DNA of 64,000 nt from Pedobacter sp. FW305-3-2-15-E-R2A2 (GCF_038446955.1 NZ_CP151803.1:2852001-2916000), one strand, 5' to 3'. Shown: positions 43,701 through 52,676, counted from the stretch's first letter. Notes: generated from the sequence alone by a model not told the origin. Program-made: numbers and translations.

Positions 43701-43941
43701 ATTTTTAAGGTTGTCGACTTTAACACTGGGTTATACTTTACCACAAAATATTGCTGATAAATTGAAAATGAAAAAACTGAGGCTGTATGCTTCTGGCTAT
43801 AATTTGTGGCTGTGGACCAATTACAGCGGATTTGATCCGGAAGTGTCTACCAGGAGAAAGACAAGCCTGACTCCGGGAGTGGATTATTCTGCCTATCCGA
43901 AAAGCAAATCCTTTGTTTTTGGTTTGAATGTTAATTTCTAG
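40750..43941 (+). CDS. SusC/RagA TonB-dependent transporter of the pectin locus
   Basis: The 1063-residue outer-membrane protein has a short signal peptide (about 1-20) and a carboxypeptidase-like domain (I-S-G-K-V-T-D-K-T-T-K-G-P-I-P-G-V-S-V, about 26-100). The plug contains I-G-Y-G-T-V-K-K-K-D-L-T-G-A near 111-124 and Y-G-S-R-G-A-N-G-V-I-L-V-T near 217-229. The C-terminal barrel ends L-N-V-N-F. It is the import channel for pectic oligosaccharides, energised by TonB, and works with the SusD encoded 21 bases downstream. The pectin enzymes that follow identify the substrate class. Confidence 0.95.
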   Translation: MKRVLLFCSMLILMMGLARAQQTRQISGKVTDKTTKGPIPGVSVTLKGTTTTVSTDEKGQFKINVPLNGTVVLQARYIGYKVLEKTVGTETRLDFFLEEEVSALNEVVINIGYGTVKKKDLTGAVSSVAADVIAAAPVSSALEAIQGRVAGINISSTEGSPDAELTVRVRGGGSITGDNSPLYIVDGFPVSSIADIAPQDIETIDILKDASSTAIYGSRGANGVILVTTKNSKDGKTTVSYNAFTGIRKIANKLDVLSPLDYATWQYERSLLDKSPIDYTQYFGTYADINQYASTPADDWQDRVFGRTGNTFNQNLNISGGGEKTKYSISHSFVKDKAIMQLSDFERQNVNFKLNHKLYQKLTLDFGFRYADNKIKGSGANEQNEISSADSRLKSAMLYPPFAVPGLTTTTETDDEFNLYNPLVSISDNDQYIHRKTYNINGAVSYEIIDNLRLRSEVGYDAYRNDQDRFYGTTTYYVRNVPSATNQNLPAIIFANTNRNSFRNTNTLNYNFSKILGKGHNLNALLGQEFIKTEQGVLTNVVHGFPKSFTFQDARVLSTQGNANSIDNNFSPDDKLLSFFGRANYDYEGKYLLSATFRADGSSKFSEGNRWGYFPSVSAAWRISQENFMGDTKSWLSDLKLRASYGTAGNNNIPSGQMTQTFQNSVTTWVNGFDNYWAASKTMANPDLKWETTVTRNLGLDFSLLNSKLTGTIDAYLNHTKDLLIQFPVAGTGYDFQYRNIGETQNKGLEFSLNWNAIRKTNFDLSVSANISFNRNKVVSLGSVKNLNGSSGWASTEIGVDYLVEEGASVGRIYGYQNNGRYEVSDFQSYNATTGNWVLKPGVVDATSFIGTVRPGTMKIKDISGDGKIDLSDRSVIGNANPLNTGGFSVNSRIYNFDIGAYFNWSYGNDIYNANKIEYTSTSKYNSRNMIAEMATGNRWNNLRSDGTISNDPAELTAMNANTTLWSPYMKTFVLSDWAVEDGSFLRLSTLTLGYTLPQNIADKLKMKKLRLYASGYNLWLWTNYSGFDPEVSTRRKTSLTPGVDYSAYPKSKSFVFGLNVNF

Positions 43942-43962
43942 GACCTCATTAATTTAAAGAAC

Positions 43963-45759
43963 ATGAAAAAGATTATATATACATTATTCCTGCTTGGCGG
44001 ACTTACGGTGATCAGTAGTTGCAAAAAAGCACTGGATGCGCCTACAAAATCTTCACTCGATGAATCTGTTATTTTCTCTAATCCCGGATTGGCAGAAGGT
44101 GCGATTGCAGGCATCATCCAGTCGTTTGGCGAAACCAACTCTTACCGGGGCCGTTTCCTGGTTTTTTACGGAATTAATAACGATACAGAAGTTAACAATT
44201 CGCTGAAAGCAGTGGACGATGATAAATCGAAGTTGTCGAATTACAATACCAATGTAAACAACGGCCAGATGAATACGGAAAATAATGCCTGGGCTAAATT
44301 TTATGAAGGCATCGAAAGGGCAAATCTGGCAATCAAAGGCATCAGGACCTATGGGAAAATAGAAAGCAATGCGCAAATGGCACAGATTTTAGGAGAAATC
44401 TTAACGCTACGAGCCGTATTGTATAACGATCTGATCAAAGGATGGGGAGATGTGCCGGCACGTTTTGAACCGATTACTACGGCAACGACTTATCTGGAAC
44501 GAAGTGACAGGGATGTGATCTACAAACAGTTGCTGGGGGATTTGGATGAGGCGACGAAATATCTACCCTGGCCAAATGAAAGTTCAGTGACGAGTAATGT
44601 AGAGCGGATCAATAAAGCATTTGCAAAAGGGTTAAGAGCCCGTCTGGCTCTAGCTGCCGGAGGATATGCGCAACGTTTGAGTGGAACGATAAACCTGAGT
44701 GCAGATCCGGAGCTATCAAGGGAAAAGATGTATGCCATTGCAAAAAATGAATGCCTGGAAATTATAAACAGTAATCGGCTTAAACTCCTGGGCTTTGAAG
44801 AAGTATTCAGGAAATTGAATGAAGAAGTTGGTGCGGCTGGTTTAGAGTCGATGTGGGAAATTCCTTTTAGCGAAGGAAGGGGAAGGGTAATTTTTGATCT
44901 GGGGGTGAAACACCTGAAAACGGATAAATATACCGGTCAGAATAAAGGAGGAGCGGATGGCCCCAATCCAATCATGTTATACGAATATGATGTGGACGAT
45001 GTCAGAAGAGATGTAACGGTAGTCCCTTACGAATGGGACGGCGGAAGCGGAGATAAAGGCGGGATCCAGGTGCCCTCTGCACTTGGCCGTTTATACTTTG
45101 GTAAATATCGTTATGAATGGATGAAGAGAAGGGTAACTTCAACGAATGATGACGGCTTAAACTGGATGTATATGCGTTATGCAGATGTCGTTTTAATGGC
45201 TGCAGAAGCGATTAATGAATTGGATGGTGCAGCTGCCGCAGCACCTTATCTGAAAATGATCCGCGATCGCGCTTTTCCTAATCAGGGGACAAAGGTGGCT
45301 GCTTTTATGGCTACGGCAACGGCTTCAAAACAAGCCTTCTTTGAGGCAATTGTGAATGAAAGAGCTTTGGAATTTACCGGAGAAATGCTCAGAAAAGGGG
45401 ATTTGATCCGCTGGAACTTATTGGGTACCAAATTGGCTGAGGCAAAGGAGAAACTAAGACAACTGGAACGCAGAGAAGGGAAATATGCTAATCTTCCAGC
45501 CAAGATCTATTATAAAACACTGGCCAACGGAGAAACAGTCGAAATTTATGGTTTGAAATTCGGTGATACAGATGCGAAAGGCGCTACTTTGGGTTATACC
45601 TCTAATAAGGTATGGACCATGTCTGCTTCCAACGATGTTGTAGCCTATTGGGATGCCCTTTTTCAGAAAGATCCAAACAGACAACAATGCTGGCCGATCT
45701 GGCAGGTATTCCTGGATTCCTCAAATGGATTGTTGAACAACAGTAATCTGGGACTTTAA
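43963..45759 (+). CDS. SusD/RagB glycan-binding lipoprotein of the pectin locus
   Basis: The 598-residue surface lipoprotein has lipobox V-I-S-S-C near residue 20 followed by K-K, then the SusD helical core (I-L-G-E-I-L-T-L-R-A-V-L-Y-N-D-L-I-K-G-W-G-D-V-P near 145-168). The C-terminal signature is N-E-R-A-L-E-F-T-G-E-M-L-R-K-G-D-L-I-R-W-N. It is longer than the SusD at 34339 and belongs to the larger RagB-type group seen with pectin transporters. It starts 21 bases after susC. The CE12 esterase gene follows within about ten bases, so the transporter and enzymes are probably one transcript. Confidence 0.95.
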   Translation: MKKIIYTLFLLGGLTVISSCKKALDAPTKSSLDESVIFSNPGLAEGAIAGIIQSFGETNSYRGRFLVFYGINNDTEVNNSLKAVDDDKSKLSNYNTNVNNGQMNTENNAWAKFYEGIERANLAIKGIRTYGKIESNAQMAQILGEILTLRAVLYNDLIKGWGDVPARFEPITTATTYLERSDRDVIYKQLLGDLDEATKYLPWPNESSVTSNVERINKAFAKGLRARLALAAGGYAQRLSGTINLSADPELSREKMYAIAKNECLEIINSNRLKLLGFEEVFRKLNEEVGAAGLESMWEIPFSEGRGRVIFDLGVKHLKTDKYTGQNKGGADGPNPIMLYEYDVDDVRRDVTVVPYEWDGGSGDKGGIQVPSALGRLYFGKYRYEWMKRRVTSTNDDGLNWMYMRYADVVLMAAEAINELDGAAAAAPYLKMIRDRAFPNQGTKVAAFMATATASKQAFFEAIVNERALEFTGEMLRKGDLIRWNLLGTKLAEAKEKLRQLERREGKYANLPAKIYYKTLANGETVEIYGLKFGDTDAKGATLGYTSNKVWTMSASNDVVAYWDALFQKDPNRQQCWPIWQVFLDSSNGLLNNSNLGL

Positions 45760-45769
45760 GGCATTGCTC

Positions 45770-46513
45770 ATGAAGATTGTACTTGGGGTTATCCTGCCAC
45801 TTTTTTTTGCGATGATGCCTTCAACACATCGGACGGTTTATATTATTGGCGATTCGACAGCTGCTGATAAAGAGAAGAAAGTGTTCCCTGAAACAGGCTG
45901 GGGAATGGAGTTGGGACGTTTTTTTACACCGAACCTGAAAGTAGACAACCGGGCGATGAATGGCAGAAGTACCAGGTCTTTTATCAATGAAAAAAGATGG
46001 GCATCTGTTTTAACAGCATTAAAGGCAAAAGACTATGTATTGATTCAATTTGGACATAATGATGAGAAAATTGATAAACCAGGGATTGGAACTTCCCTTG
46101 CCGAATACAAACTAAACCTGATCAGATATGTTCAGGATACTCAGGCAAAAAAGGCATATCCAATTTTACTGACCCCTATTGTCCGTCGTAATTTTAAAGA
46201 TGGTATTTTGATGGATACACATTCGGGATATCCTGATGTAGTCAGGAAACTGGCCGATTCGTTGCACATCCCTTTAATCGATATGCAGGCAAAAACGGAA
46301 AAACTGCTGACCGGATTGGGAGAACAGGCTTCCGTTAAATTATTTAACCATGTGAGTGCCGGTCATGTGAATTACCCGGAAGGTAAAAAAGACAATACAC
46401 ATTTAAGTCCGGATGGTGCAAAAGCAGTGGCGGCTTTAGTTGCGGAGGGAATCCTCGAAACAAAGACTGGGCTGGCTGGCTATCTGAAAAAAAAACAGGA
46501 TTTTAAAGAATGA
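45770..46513 (+). CDS. Rhamnogalacturonan acetylesterase (CE12, SGNH hydrolase)
   Basis: The 247-residue exported esterase removes acetyl groups from rhamnogalacturonan or homogalacturonan. The nucleophile Ser29 lies in Y-I-I-G-D-S-T-A-A-D. Other SGNH blocks are N-G-R-S-T-R-S-F, Q-F-G-H-N-D and the catalytic D-x-x-H in K-D-N-T-H-L-S. A TTG six bases earlier is in frame, but the ATG at 45770 gives a normal signal peptide and is preferred. It overlaps the next gene by four bases (ATGA). A second, interrupted copy of the same family follows directly. Confidence 0.88.
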   Translation: MKIVLGVILPLFFAMMPSTHRTVYIIGDSTAADKEKKVFPETGWGMELGRFFTPNLKVDNRAMNGRSTRSFINEKRWASVLTALKAKDYVLIQFGHNDEKIDKPGIGTSLAEYKLNLIRYVQDTQAKKAYPILLTPIVRRNFKDGILMDTHSGYPDVVRKLADSLHIPLIDMQAKTEKLLTGLGEQASVKLFNHVSAGHVNYPEGKKDNTHLSPDGAKAVAALVAEGILETKTGLAGYLKKKQDFKE

Positions 46514-47304
46514 AAAGGACAACAGAAATTCCCCTGCGTTTTTATCTTTTTGCAGTGCTATGCCTCTTTGGGTTCCTGGCTTTTAAAACGGTAAGGGCAC
46601 CGGTTCATATTTTTTTGATCGGCGATTCAACCGTTGCCGACTATACTTTGGATTCAGGTTACCTGGAAAAGAAATTCCCCTTAAATGGCTGGGGATAGGT
46701 TTTTCAACCCTTTTTTGTAAGAGATAGCCTGGTCAAAGTTCAGCGTCTGATCAAGAGTGACTCGGTATTGATTCTGGACAAGGCAAAAGGTGGGAGAAGT
46801 ACACGTACCTTTTTTGAAGAAGGCCGATGGGCGGAAGTTCATAAAGCTTTACGTAAAAACGACATCGTCATGATTCAGTTTGGGCATAATGATGCAGCAC
46901 TGAACAAGCCGGAACGCTACGTCAATATCACAGGGTATAAGGAATTCCTAAGACTGTATGTCAATCAAACCAGGGAAAAAGGAGCAATTCCAATTTTAAT
47001 CACTCCTGTAAATAGAAATTATCCCTGGAAAGATGGCCGCCTGAGTAATGCTCATGGTGAATATCCGGCTGCGGTTAGGGCAGTAGCCATGGAATTAAAG
47101 GTAAAATTGATCGACCTGACACAGCTTTCTATCGCTGCATTTACCGCTAAGGGCGAAGCGGAAGTCAGCAGCCGATATTTTATGAATCTTGAAAAAGGAA
47201 AATATCCGGCTTATCCCGGGGGACAAAAGGACAATACCCATTTTCAGAAAGAAGGGGCGATCACCGTTGCAACGCTGGTATTTAACGAAATGACCAAATT
47301 ATAA
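46510..47304 (+). pseudogene. Second CE12 rhamnogalacturonan acetylesterase, interrupted by in-frame TAG
   Basis: The frame codes a signal anchor, then F-L-I-G-D-S-T-V-A-D with nucleophile Ser40, up to N-G-W-G, where a TAG stands at 46696-46698 (codon 63). Directly after it the same frame goes on with V-F-Q-P-F-F and, further on, G-G-R-S-T-R-T-F-F, Q-F-G-H-N-D and K-D-N-T-H-F, with no frame change. The full product would be 264 residues, normal for the family. Homologues usually have Gln or a similar residue after G-W-G, so CAG to TAG is a simple one-base origin. It may be a true nonsense mutation, a sequencing error or readthrough. As read, the first fragment lacks the catalytic His and the second lacks the Ser. 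It overlaps both neighbouring genes. Confidence 0.85.
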
Positions 47305-48293
47305 TGAATAGACTTAAGCTCATTCTGCTCTTAGTTTTTGTTTGCTTCGCGCTTAGGCTCAGTGCTGAAGAACATCCCCTGAACCGATACGATTTTGTGG
47401 TTTCCGCAGATGGTACCGGTAATTTCAGGACCGTTCAGGAAGCCTTCAATGCTGTTCCCGATTTTAGAAAAGTAAGCACCACGATCTTTATCAAAAATGG
47501 AATTTATAAAGAAAAATTAAACCTCAGCGCTACTAAAAATATGGTTAAGATCATTGGCGAAAGTGTTGATAAAACCATTTTGACTTACGACGACTGGGCA
47601 CAAAAGAAGAACATATTCGGCGAAGAAAAGGGCACTTCAGGATCTTCGGGCACTTATATTTATGGCAATGGGTTTTCCGCCGAGAACATCACTTTTCAAA
47701 ATACGGCGGGTCCGGTAGGTCAGGCCGTAGCATTATTTGTTGCAGGAGATCAGGCTAAGTTTACCAATTGCAGGATGTTGGGCTTTCAGGATACGTTGTA
47801 TACCTATGGTTATGGCAGTCGGCAGTACTATGATAAATGTTATATTGAAGGAACGGTAGATTTCATTTTTGGCGCCTCCACTGCGGTGTTTAACGAATGC
47901 GAGATCTTCTGTAAACAGGGAGGCTACATTACCGCCTCTTCATCGCCTGATACTTCCCGGTATGGCTACGTTTTTTACAACAGTAAAATCACCGGAACGG
48001 CACCCGAAAATTCGTTTTATTTAGGAAGACCCTGGCGCCCTTACGCTAAAGTAGTTTTTATCAATTGCGATCTGGGGAGCATGATCCGGCCGGAAGGATG
48101 GAACAATTGGGGCAAAGAAAGCAATGAGAAAACCGCTTTTTATGCGGAATATAAAAGCAGGGGGAAAGGGGCTAATGCTAAGAAGAGGGTAATCTGGTCG
48201 CATCAGTTAAATGAGGCTGAAGTTCTGGAGTATAGTTTAATCAAAGTGCTGAGAGGTTGGAATCCTCAGCATACTAAAACTGAAAGACCATGA
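47304..48293 (+). CDS. Pectin methylesterase (CE8), first copy
   Basis: The 329-residue exported enzyme cleaves methyl esters from homogalacturonan so that polygalacturonases and pectate lyases can act. CE8 motifs are G-I-Y-K-E-K-L near 64-70, Q-A-V-A-L-F-V, G-F-Q-D-T-L-Y with the acid/base aspartate, D-F-I-F-G with the nucleophile aspartate, and Y-L-G-R-P-W with the substrate arginine. A signal peptide covers about the first 21 residues. Its ATG shares a base with the TAA of the interrupted CE12 gene, so its translation is probably coupled to that gene and may suffer from the TAG. The next CE8 gene overlaps by four bases. Confidence 0.93.
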   Translation: MNRLKLILLLVFVCFALRLSAEEHPLNRYDFVVSADGTGNFRTVQEAFNAVPDFRKVSTTIFIKNGIYKEKLNLSATKNMVKIIGESVDKTILTYDDWAQKKNIFGEEKGTSGSSGTYIYGNGFSAENITFQNTAGPVGQAVALFVAGDQAKFTNCRMLGFQDTLYTYGYGSRQYYDKCYIEGTVDFIFGASTAVFNECEIFCKQGGYITASSSPDTSRYGYVFYNSKITGTAPENSFYLGRPWRPYAKVVFINCDLGSMIRPEGWNNWGKESNEKTAFYAEYKSRGKGANAKKRVIWSHQLNEAEVLEYSLIKVLRGWNPQHTKTERP

Positions 48294-49234
48294 AGATGAG
48301 CCTGATCTTATTGTGGATTTTTGTGGCCTTTGCGGCAATAGCACAGCCTTTTCCAAAATCATTTAAGGTGGCACAGGATGGGACAGGTGATTTTAAAACC
48401 ATTCAGGAAGCGGTCAATGCGGTAAGAGATTGGTCGGAAGTTCCAGTGACCATTTACATTAAGAAGGGAGTGTATAAAGAAAAATTAGTCATCCCTGCAC
48501 AGAAACCGAAGATTTCTTTAATCGGTGAAGATCAAACTCAGTGTATCATAACTTATGATGATTTTTCCGGAAAGAATGGCATCAATACCTATAATTCGCA
48601 TACGGTTTGGGTAGCAGGAAATGATTTTACAGCCGAGAACTTAACGTTCGAGAATGCCTCCGGACCAGTTGGTCAGGCTGTGGCCCTCCAGGTCAGCGGG
48701 GATCGGGCACAGATTAAAAATTGCAGAATTATAGGTAACCAGGATACATTGTTCCCTTCGGCAGATACCAGCCGGCAATATTATCTCAACTGTTATATCG
48801 AGGGGACCACCGACTTCATCTTCGGGGCTGCAACGGCAATTTTTGAAAATTGTGTCATTCATAGCAAGAAGAATTCTTACATCACAGCAGCTTCCACAAC
48901 GCAAGCACAGCCTTTCGGATTTGTGTTTCTCAATTGCAGATTAACTGCAGCACCGGCGATTAAAAAAGTATACCTCGGCAGGCCATGGCGGTCTTATGCA
49001 AAAACAGTTTGGATCAATACCGAAATGGGCGCACATATTTTGCCCGAAGGATGGCAGGTCTGGAATCAAAATGAGAACCATAAAACCGCGTTCTACGCAG
49101 AGTATGGTTCTTACGGTCCGGGTTTCGTAAAAGAACGCCGCGTGGATTGGTCTGAACAGCTCAGTAAAAGGGAAGCCGAAAAATATACATGGTCAAACAT
49201 TTTTAAAGGAACCACTGCCTGGATTCCGAAATAA
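48290..49234 (+). CDS. Pectin methylesterase (CE8), second copy
   Basis: This 314-residue protein has the same CE8 motif order as its neighbour: G-V-Y-K-E-K-L, Q-A-V-A-L-Q-V, G-N-Q-D-T-L-F, D-F-I-F-G and Y-L-G-R-P-W. It has a signal peptide of about 19 residues ending A-I-A-Q. The two copies are clearly related but diverged, so they probably arose from an old tandem duplication and may prefer different methylation patterns or chain lengths. Its ATG overlaps the stop of the first copy (ATGA). The GH43 gene follows after five bases. Confidence 0.93.
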   Translation: MKMSLILLWIFVAFAAIAQPFPKSFKVAQDGTGDFKTIQEAVNAVRDWSEVPVTIYIKKGVYKEKLVIPAQKPKISLIGEDQTQCIITYDDFSGKNGINTYNSHTVWVAGNDFTAENLTFENASGPVGQAVALQVSGDRAQIKNCRIIGNQDTLFPSADTSRQYYLNCYIEGTTDFIFGAATAIFENCVIHSKKNSYITAASTTQAQPFGFVFLNCRLTAAPAIKKVYLGRPWRSYAKTVWINTEMGAHILPEGWQVWNQNENHKTAFYAEYGSYGPGFVKERRVDWSEQLSKREAEKYTWSNIFKGTTAWIPK

Positions 49235-49239
49235 CACCT

Positions 49240-50847
49240 ATGAAACTACTACTCTTTACTTTGATCATTTGCTGGTCTGTTTCGGTGAAGGCCCAGATTT
49301 CTAAGACCTGGTTACCTGATTTAGGGAACGGAAGTTATAAAAACCCGGTAATCGATGCGGATTATTCAGATCCCGATGCCATTCGCGTCGGCGATAACTA
49401 TTACCTGGTCTCTTCCAGCTTTGATGCGGTTCCGGGACTGCCTGTTTTACACTCTAAGGACCTTGTGAACTGGACAATCATCGGACATGCCCTGAAAAGA
49501 CAAACTCCATTTGAACATTTCTCAAAAACACAGCATGGAAATGGCGTTTGGGCACCGGCAATCCGTTTTCATCAAAAGGAATTTTACATCTATTACCCGG
49601 ATCCGGATTTCGGAATCTATATGATCAAGGCTACAGATCCTAAAGGACCCTGGTCTGAACCGGTCTTAGTAGAAGCAGGTAAAGGTTTGATCGACCCTTG
49701 TCCGCTTTGGGATGAAGATGGTAAAGTTTACCTGGTTCATGCCTATGCAGGAAGCAGGGCGGGAATAAAGACAATTATCGTGGTCAAAAGAATGAATGCT
49801 GCCGGAGATCAAACAATTGATGAAGGGCAATTGGTCTATGATGGACATGAACTGGATCCTACGATTGAAGGCCCCAAATTTTATAAGAGAAACGGATTCT
49901 ACTACATTTTTGCACCTGCAGGCGGCGTATCTACGGGATGGCAATTGGTTTTGAGGTCGAAAAACATTTATGGTCCATACGAAAGGAAAGTGGTAATGGA
50001 TCAGGGAAAAACGACAATTAATGGGCCACATCAGGGAGCCTGGGTAAATACGCCTGCAGGGGAAGACTGGTTTTTGCACTTCCAGGACAAAGGAGCTTAT
50101 GGCCGTGTTGTTCACCTGCAACCGATGAAATGGCTGAACAACTGGCCGGTGATGGGAACAGACCTGGATGGGGATGGCATTGGTGAACCTGTTTTAACTT
50201 ATCGTAAGCCAGTGAATACGCCAAAATCCACCAGGATAACACCACAGGAAAGTGATGAGTTTAACGGATTAGATTTAAGTTTACAATGGCAGTGGCAGGC
50301 CAACCCAAGAGCAACCTGGTCGTTCAGAAATGTTGAAAAGGGAACATTACGTCTGTTTTCTGTTAAAATGCCGGATAGCGCCAAAAATTATTGGGATGTT
50401 CCAAACTTACTCCTGCAAAAGTTTCCTGCCAGCACCTTTACGGTGAGCACAAAGTTGAGCTTTAACCCTAACGTAAAACTTGAGGATGAAAAAACAGGAT
50501 TGATCATTATGGGAATGAGCTATGCAAATATTGCTCTGAAAAGTAAAAAAGATGGGGTTTATATTGTCTATACCACTTGTAAGAACGCACAGAAAGGGGC
50601 GACAGAAAAGGAGCAAATTCTGACTAAGCTGAACGGAAAGGAGGTCTTTTTTCGCGTAATCGTGACCGAAGGCGCAAAATGTCAGTTTAGCTATAGTACA
50701 GACGGCGCTGACTTTATTAAGGTAAATGATGTTTTCGAAGCGGAACAGGGGAAATGGATTGGCGCAAAAGTCGGTTTGTTCTGTGTCAGGACAGAGCAAA
50801 CCAATGATTCCGGCTATTCAGATTTCGATTATTTCAGGGTTTATTAA
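49240..50847 (+). CDS. GH43 glycoside hydrolase (arabinofuranosidase/xylosidase type)
   Basis: The 535-residue exported enzyme has a five-bladed GH43 propeller (about 30-330) and a C-terminal beta-sandwich (about 345-535). Catalytic acids are visible in D-A-D-Y-S-D-P-D-A-I (base), G-L-I-D-P-C-P-L-W-D (pKa modulator) and D-P-T-I-E-G-P-K-F (acid). In a pectin locus it probably removes arabinose, galactose or xylose from side chains; the subfamily, and so the exact bond, cannot be decided by eye. It is five bases after the CE8 gene. The 158-base gap that follows suggests the next genes may have their own promoter. Confidence 0.85.
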   Translation: MKLLLFTLIICWSVSVKAQISKTWLPDLGNGSYKNPVIDADYSDPDAIRVGDNYYLVSSSFDAVPGLPVLHSKDLVNWTIIGHALKRQTPFEHFSKTQHGNGVWAPAIRFHQKEFYIYYPDPDFGIYMIKATDPKGPWSEPVLVEAGKGLIDPCPLWDEDGKVYLVHAYAGSRAGIKTIIVVKRMNAAGDQTIDEGQLVYDGHELDPTIEGPKFYKRNGFYYIFAPAGGVSTGWQLVLRSKNIYGPYERKVVMDQGKTTINGPHQGAWVNTPAGEDWFLHFQDKGAYGRVVHLQPMKWLNNWPVMGTDLDGDGIGEPVLTYRKPVNTPKSTRITPQESDEFNGLDLSLQWQWQANPRATWSFRNVEKGTLRLFSVKMPDSAKNYWDVPNLLLQKFPASTFTVSTKLSFNPNVKLEDEKTGLIIMGMSYANIALKSKKDGVYIVYTTCKNAQKGATEKEQILTKLNGKEVFFRVIVTEGAKCQFSYSTDGADFIKVNDVFEAEQGKWIGAKVGLFCVRTEQTNDSGYSDFDYFRVY

Positions 50848-50894
50848 CCGGGATCTCCATGAAAAATTCAGACAATTTCAACCGCAAATAGAAT

Positions 50895-50907
50895 GGCAAC
50901 GATTGCG
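50895..50907. promoter_or_regulatory. LacI-type operator candidate before the GH28 gene
   Basis: GGCAACGATTGCG combines the GGCAACG arm seen at 40622 with the CGATTGC arm seen at 40639 and 62893. It lies 99 bases before the GH28 ATG, in the only sizeable gap of the enzyme run. Confidence 0.45.
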
Positions 50908-51005
50908 TAGTTATTTTCAGTCAAAAGGTTTTATCCTATACTAAAACTATGTAGACTTGCCATTATACATCAGCTAAAACAAACCAATATAAAGTATCGA
51001 CGAGC

Positions 51006-52676
51006 ATGAAAAAGATTATATTTTCAATTTTTGTATTTCTACTAAGCACCTCATTTTGTGCAAATGCCCAATCTAAAAATGGAACACCTTATTCTTTTAA
51101 TAACCTTCCGGTCATTGCCAAAACTTCTTTTAAGAAAGACACTTTTAATATTGTTAAATATGGTGCAAAAAATGACGGCTTAACTTTAAATACAAAAACC
51201 ATTAATGATGCAATCATCGCCTGTCATCAAAAAGGTGGTGGTGTGGTTCTGGTACCAAAAGGAATGTGGCTGACAGGTCCGGTCGAATTAAAAAGCAATG
51301 TCAATTTACACCTTCAGGCCAATGCGATTTTGCAGTTTAGTAGTGATTTCGACCAGTACCCTTTGGTGGCAAGCAATTGGGAAGGTCTACCTCAAATGCG
51401 TAATCAGTCGCCCTTGTGGGCAACAAATCAGCAAAATATTGCCATTACAGGTTTAGGAATTATAGATGGAGCCGGAGATGCCTGGAGAATGGTTAAGAAA
51501 GAAAAGCTGACGGAAAGTCAATGGAACAAGCTTATTTCTTCAGGTGGAATCGTATCGGAGGATAAAAAGATATGGCATCCATCTGAAAAGAATTTCAAGG
51601 GATCAAAATTGAAAAATCCTGGAGAGATCACACCGGATAAAACACCGGAGTTTTATCAGTCCATCAAAGATTTTCTAAGACCAAATCTATTGGTTTTTAC
51701 TTCCTGTAAACGGATTCTACTGGAAGGAGTAACGTTCCAGAATTCACCCGCCTGGAACATTCATCCCTTGATGTGCGAAGACCTGACGGTGAGAAATGTT
51801 TATGCTAAAAACCCATGGTATGCCCAAAATGGTGACGGTATAGACATTGAGTCTTGTAAGAATGTATTGATCGAGGGCAGTACTTTTGATGTTGGTGACG
51901 ATGGAATTTGCATAAAATCCGGTCGTGATGCCGCGGGGAGAAAGCGTGGAATGCCTACGGAAAATGTTATTATCCGAAACAGTACCGTTTATCATGCACA
52001 TGGCGGATTTGTAATTGGAAGCGAAATGAGCGGTGGGGCAAAAAACATCTTCGTATCGGATTGTTCCTTCATCGGTACAGACATTGGCCTTCGTTTTAAA
52101 ACAACCAGAGGCAGAGGAGGAGTAGTGGAAAATATTTTCATCAAGAACATCAACATGAAGGACATCATCGGGGAAGCGATTTTATTTGACATGTATTATG
52201 CCGCGGTAGATCCGGTACCCTTGAAAGGCGAAAAAAGAGAAGCACCCAAAGTAGTCCTTTTGCCGGTAACCGAAGAAACACCTGTTTTCAGGAATTTTGA
52301 CATCAAAAATGTAGTTTGTGACGGCGCAGCGAAAGCGATTTTTGTAAGAGGGCTTCCGGAATTGAGCATCAGCAATATCAAATTCGAAAACCTGACGATT
52401 AAGGCAAAAGAGGGAATAGACATTCAGGAAGCAAAAAATATAAGTTTAAGCAATGTGAATCTGTACATCTCAGATGCCCATCCATTGATCAATATCCAAA
52501 ACGGAAATCAACTCAATTTTAAGAATATCAGTTACAACTCTGCTGATTTACTGTTCCGTATCAGCGGAGATAGAAATAGTGGAATCACTTTAACAGGTAC
52601 AGACCTTTCGAAAGCAAAATCTAAAAATGAATTTCTGGCTGGTGCTACCGAAAAATCACTGCAGATCAATAAATAA
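51006..52676 (+). CDS. GH28 polygalacturonase family protein
   Basis: The 556-residue exported beta-helix enzyme hydrolyses alpha-1,4 bonds in polygalacturonan or rhamnogalacturonan. A signal peptide (about 1-22) precedes the F-N-I-V-K-Y-G-A-K-N-D-G entry. Catalytic blocks are N-G-D-G-I-D-I-E-S, V-G-D-D-G-I-C-I-K-S-G, H-G-G-F-V-I-G-S-E and R-F-K-T-T-R-G-R-G-G, which replace the classic N-T-D / D-D / G-H-G / R-I-K set in the bacterial exo-type group. An insertion around residues 155-215, rich in lysine, is often seen in the Bacteroidota enzymes. It starts the second group of pectin enzymes, after the operator candidate. Confidence 0.92.
   Translation: MKKIIFSIFVFLLSTSFCANAQSKNGTPYSFNNLPVIAKTSFKKDTFNIVKYGAKNDGLTLNTKTINDAIIACHQKGGGVVLVPKGMWLTGPVELKSNVNLHLQANAILQFSSDFDQYPLVASNWEGLPQMRNQSPLWATNQQNIAITGLGIIDGAGDAWRMVKKEKLTESQWNKLISSGGIVSEDKKIWHPSEKNFKGSKLKNPGEITPDKTPEFYQSIKDFLRPNLLVFTSCKRILLEGVTFQNSPAWNIHPLMCEDLTVRNVYAKNPWYAQNGDGIDIESCKNVLIEGSTFDVGDDGICIKSGRDAAGRKRGMPTENVIIRNSTVYHAHGGFVIGSEMSGGAKNIFVSDCSFIGTDIGLRFKTTRGRGGVVENIFIKNINMKDIIGEAILFDMYYAAVDPVPLKGEKREAPKVVLLPVTEETPVFRNFDIKNVVCDGAAKAIFVRGLPELSISNIKFENLTIKAKEGIDIQEAKNISLSNVNLYISDAHPLINIQNGNQLNFKNISYNSADLLFRISGDRNSGITLTGTDLSKAKSKNEFLAGATEKSLQINK

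Noticed and set aside
46510..47304. Frameshift as the cause of the split CE12 gene
   Set aside because: The distance between the two fragments is a multiple of three and the bases between them translate into a sensible continuation, so only a stop codon is present.
50726..50944. Short plus-strand frame across the GH43 end
   Set aside because: Most of it is an alternative frame of GH43, with no family similarity and no ribosome binding site.
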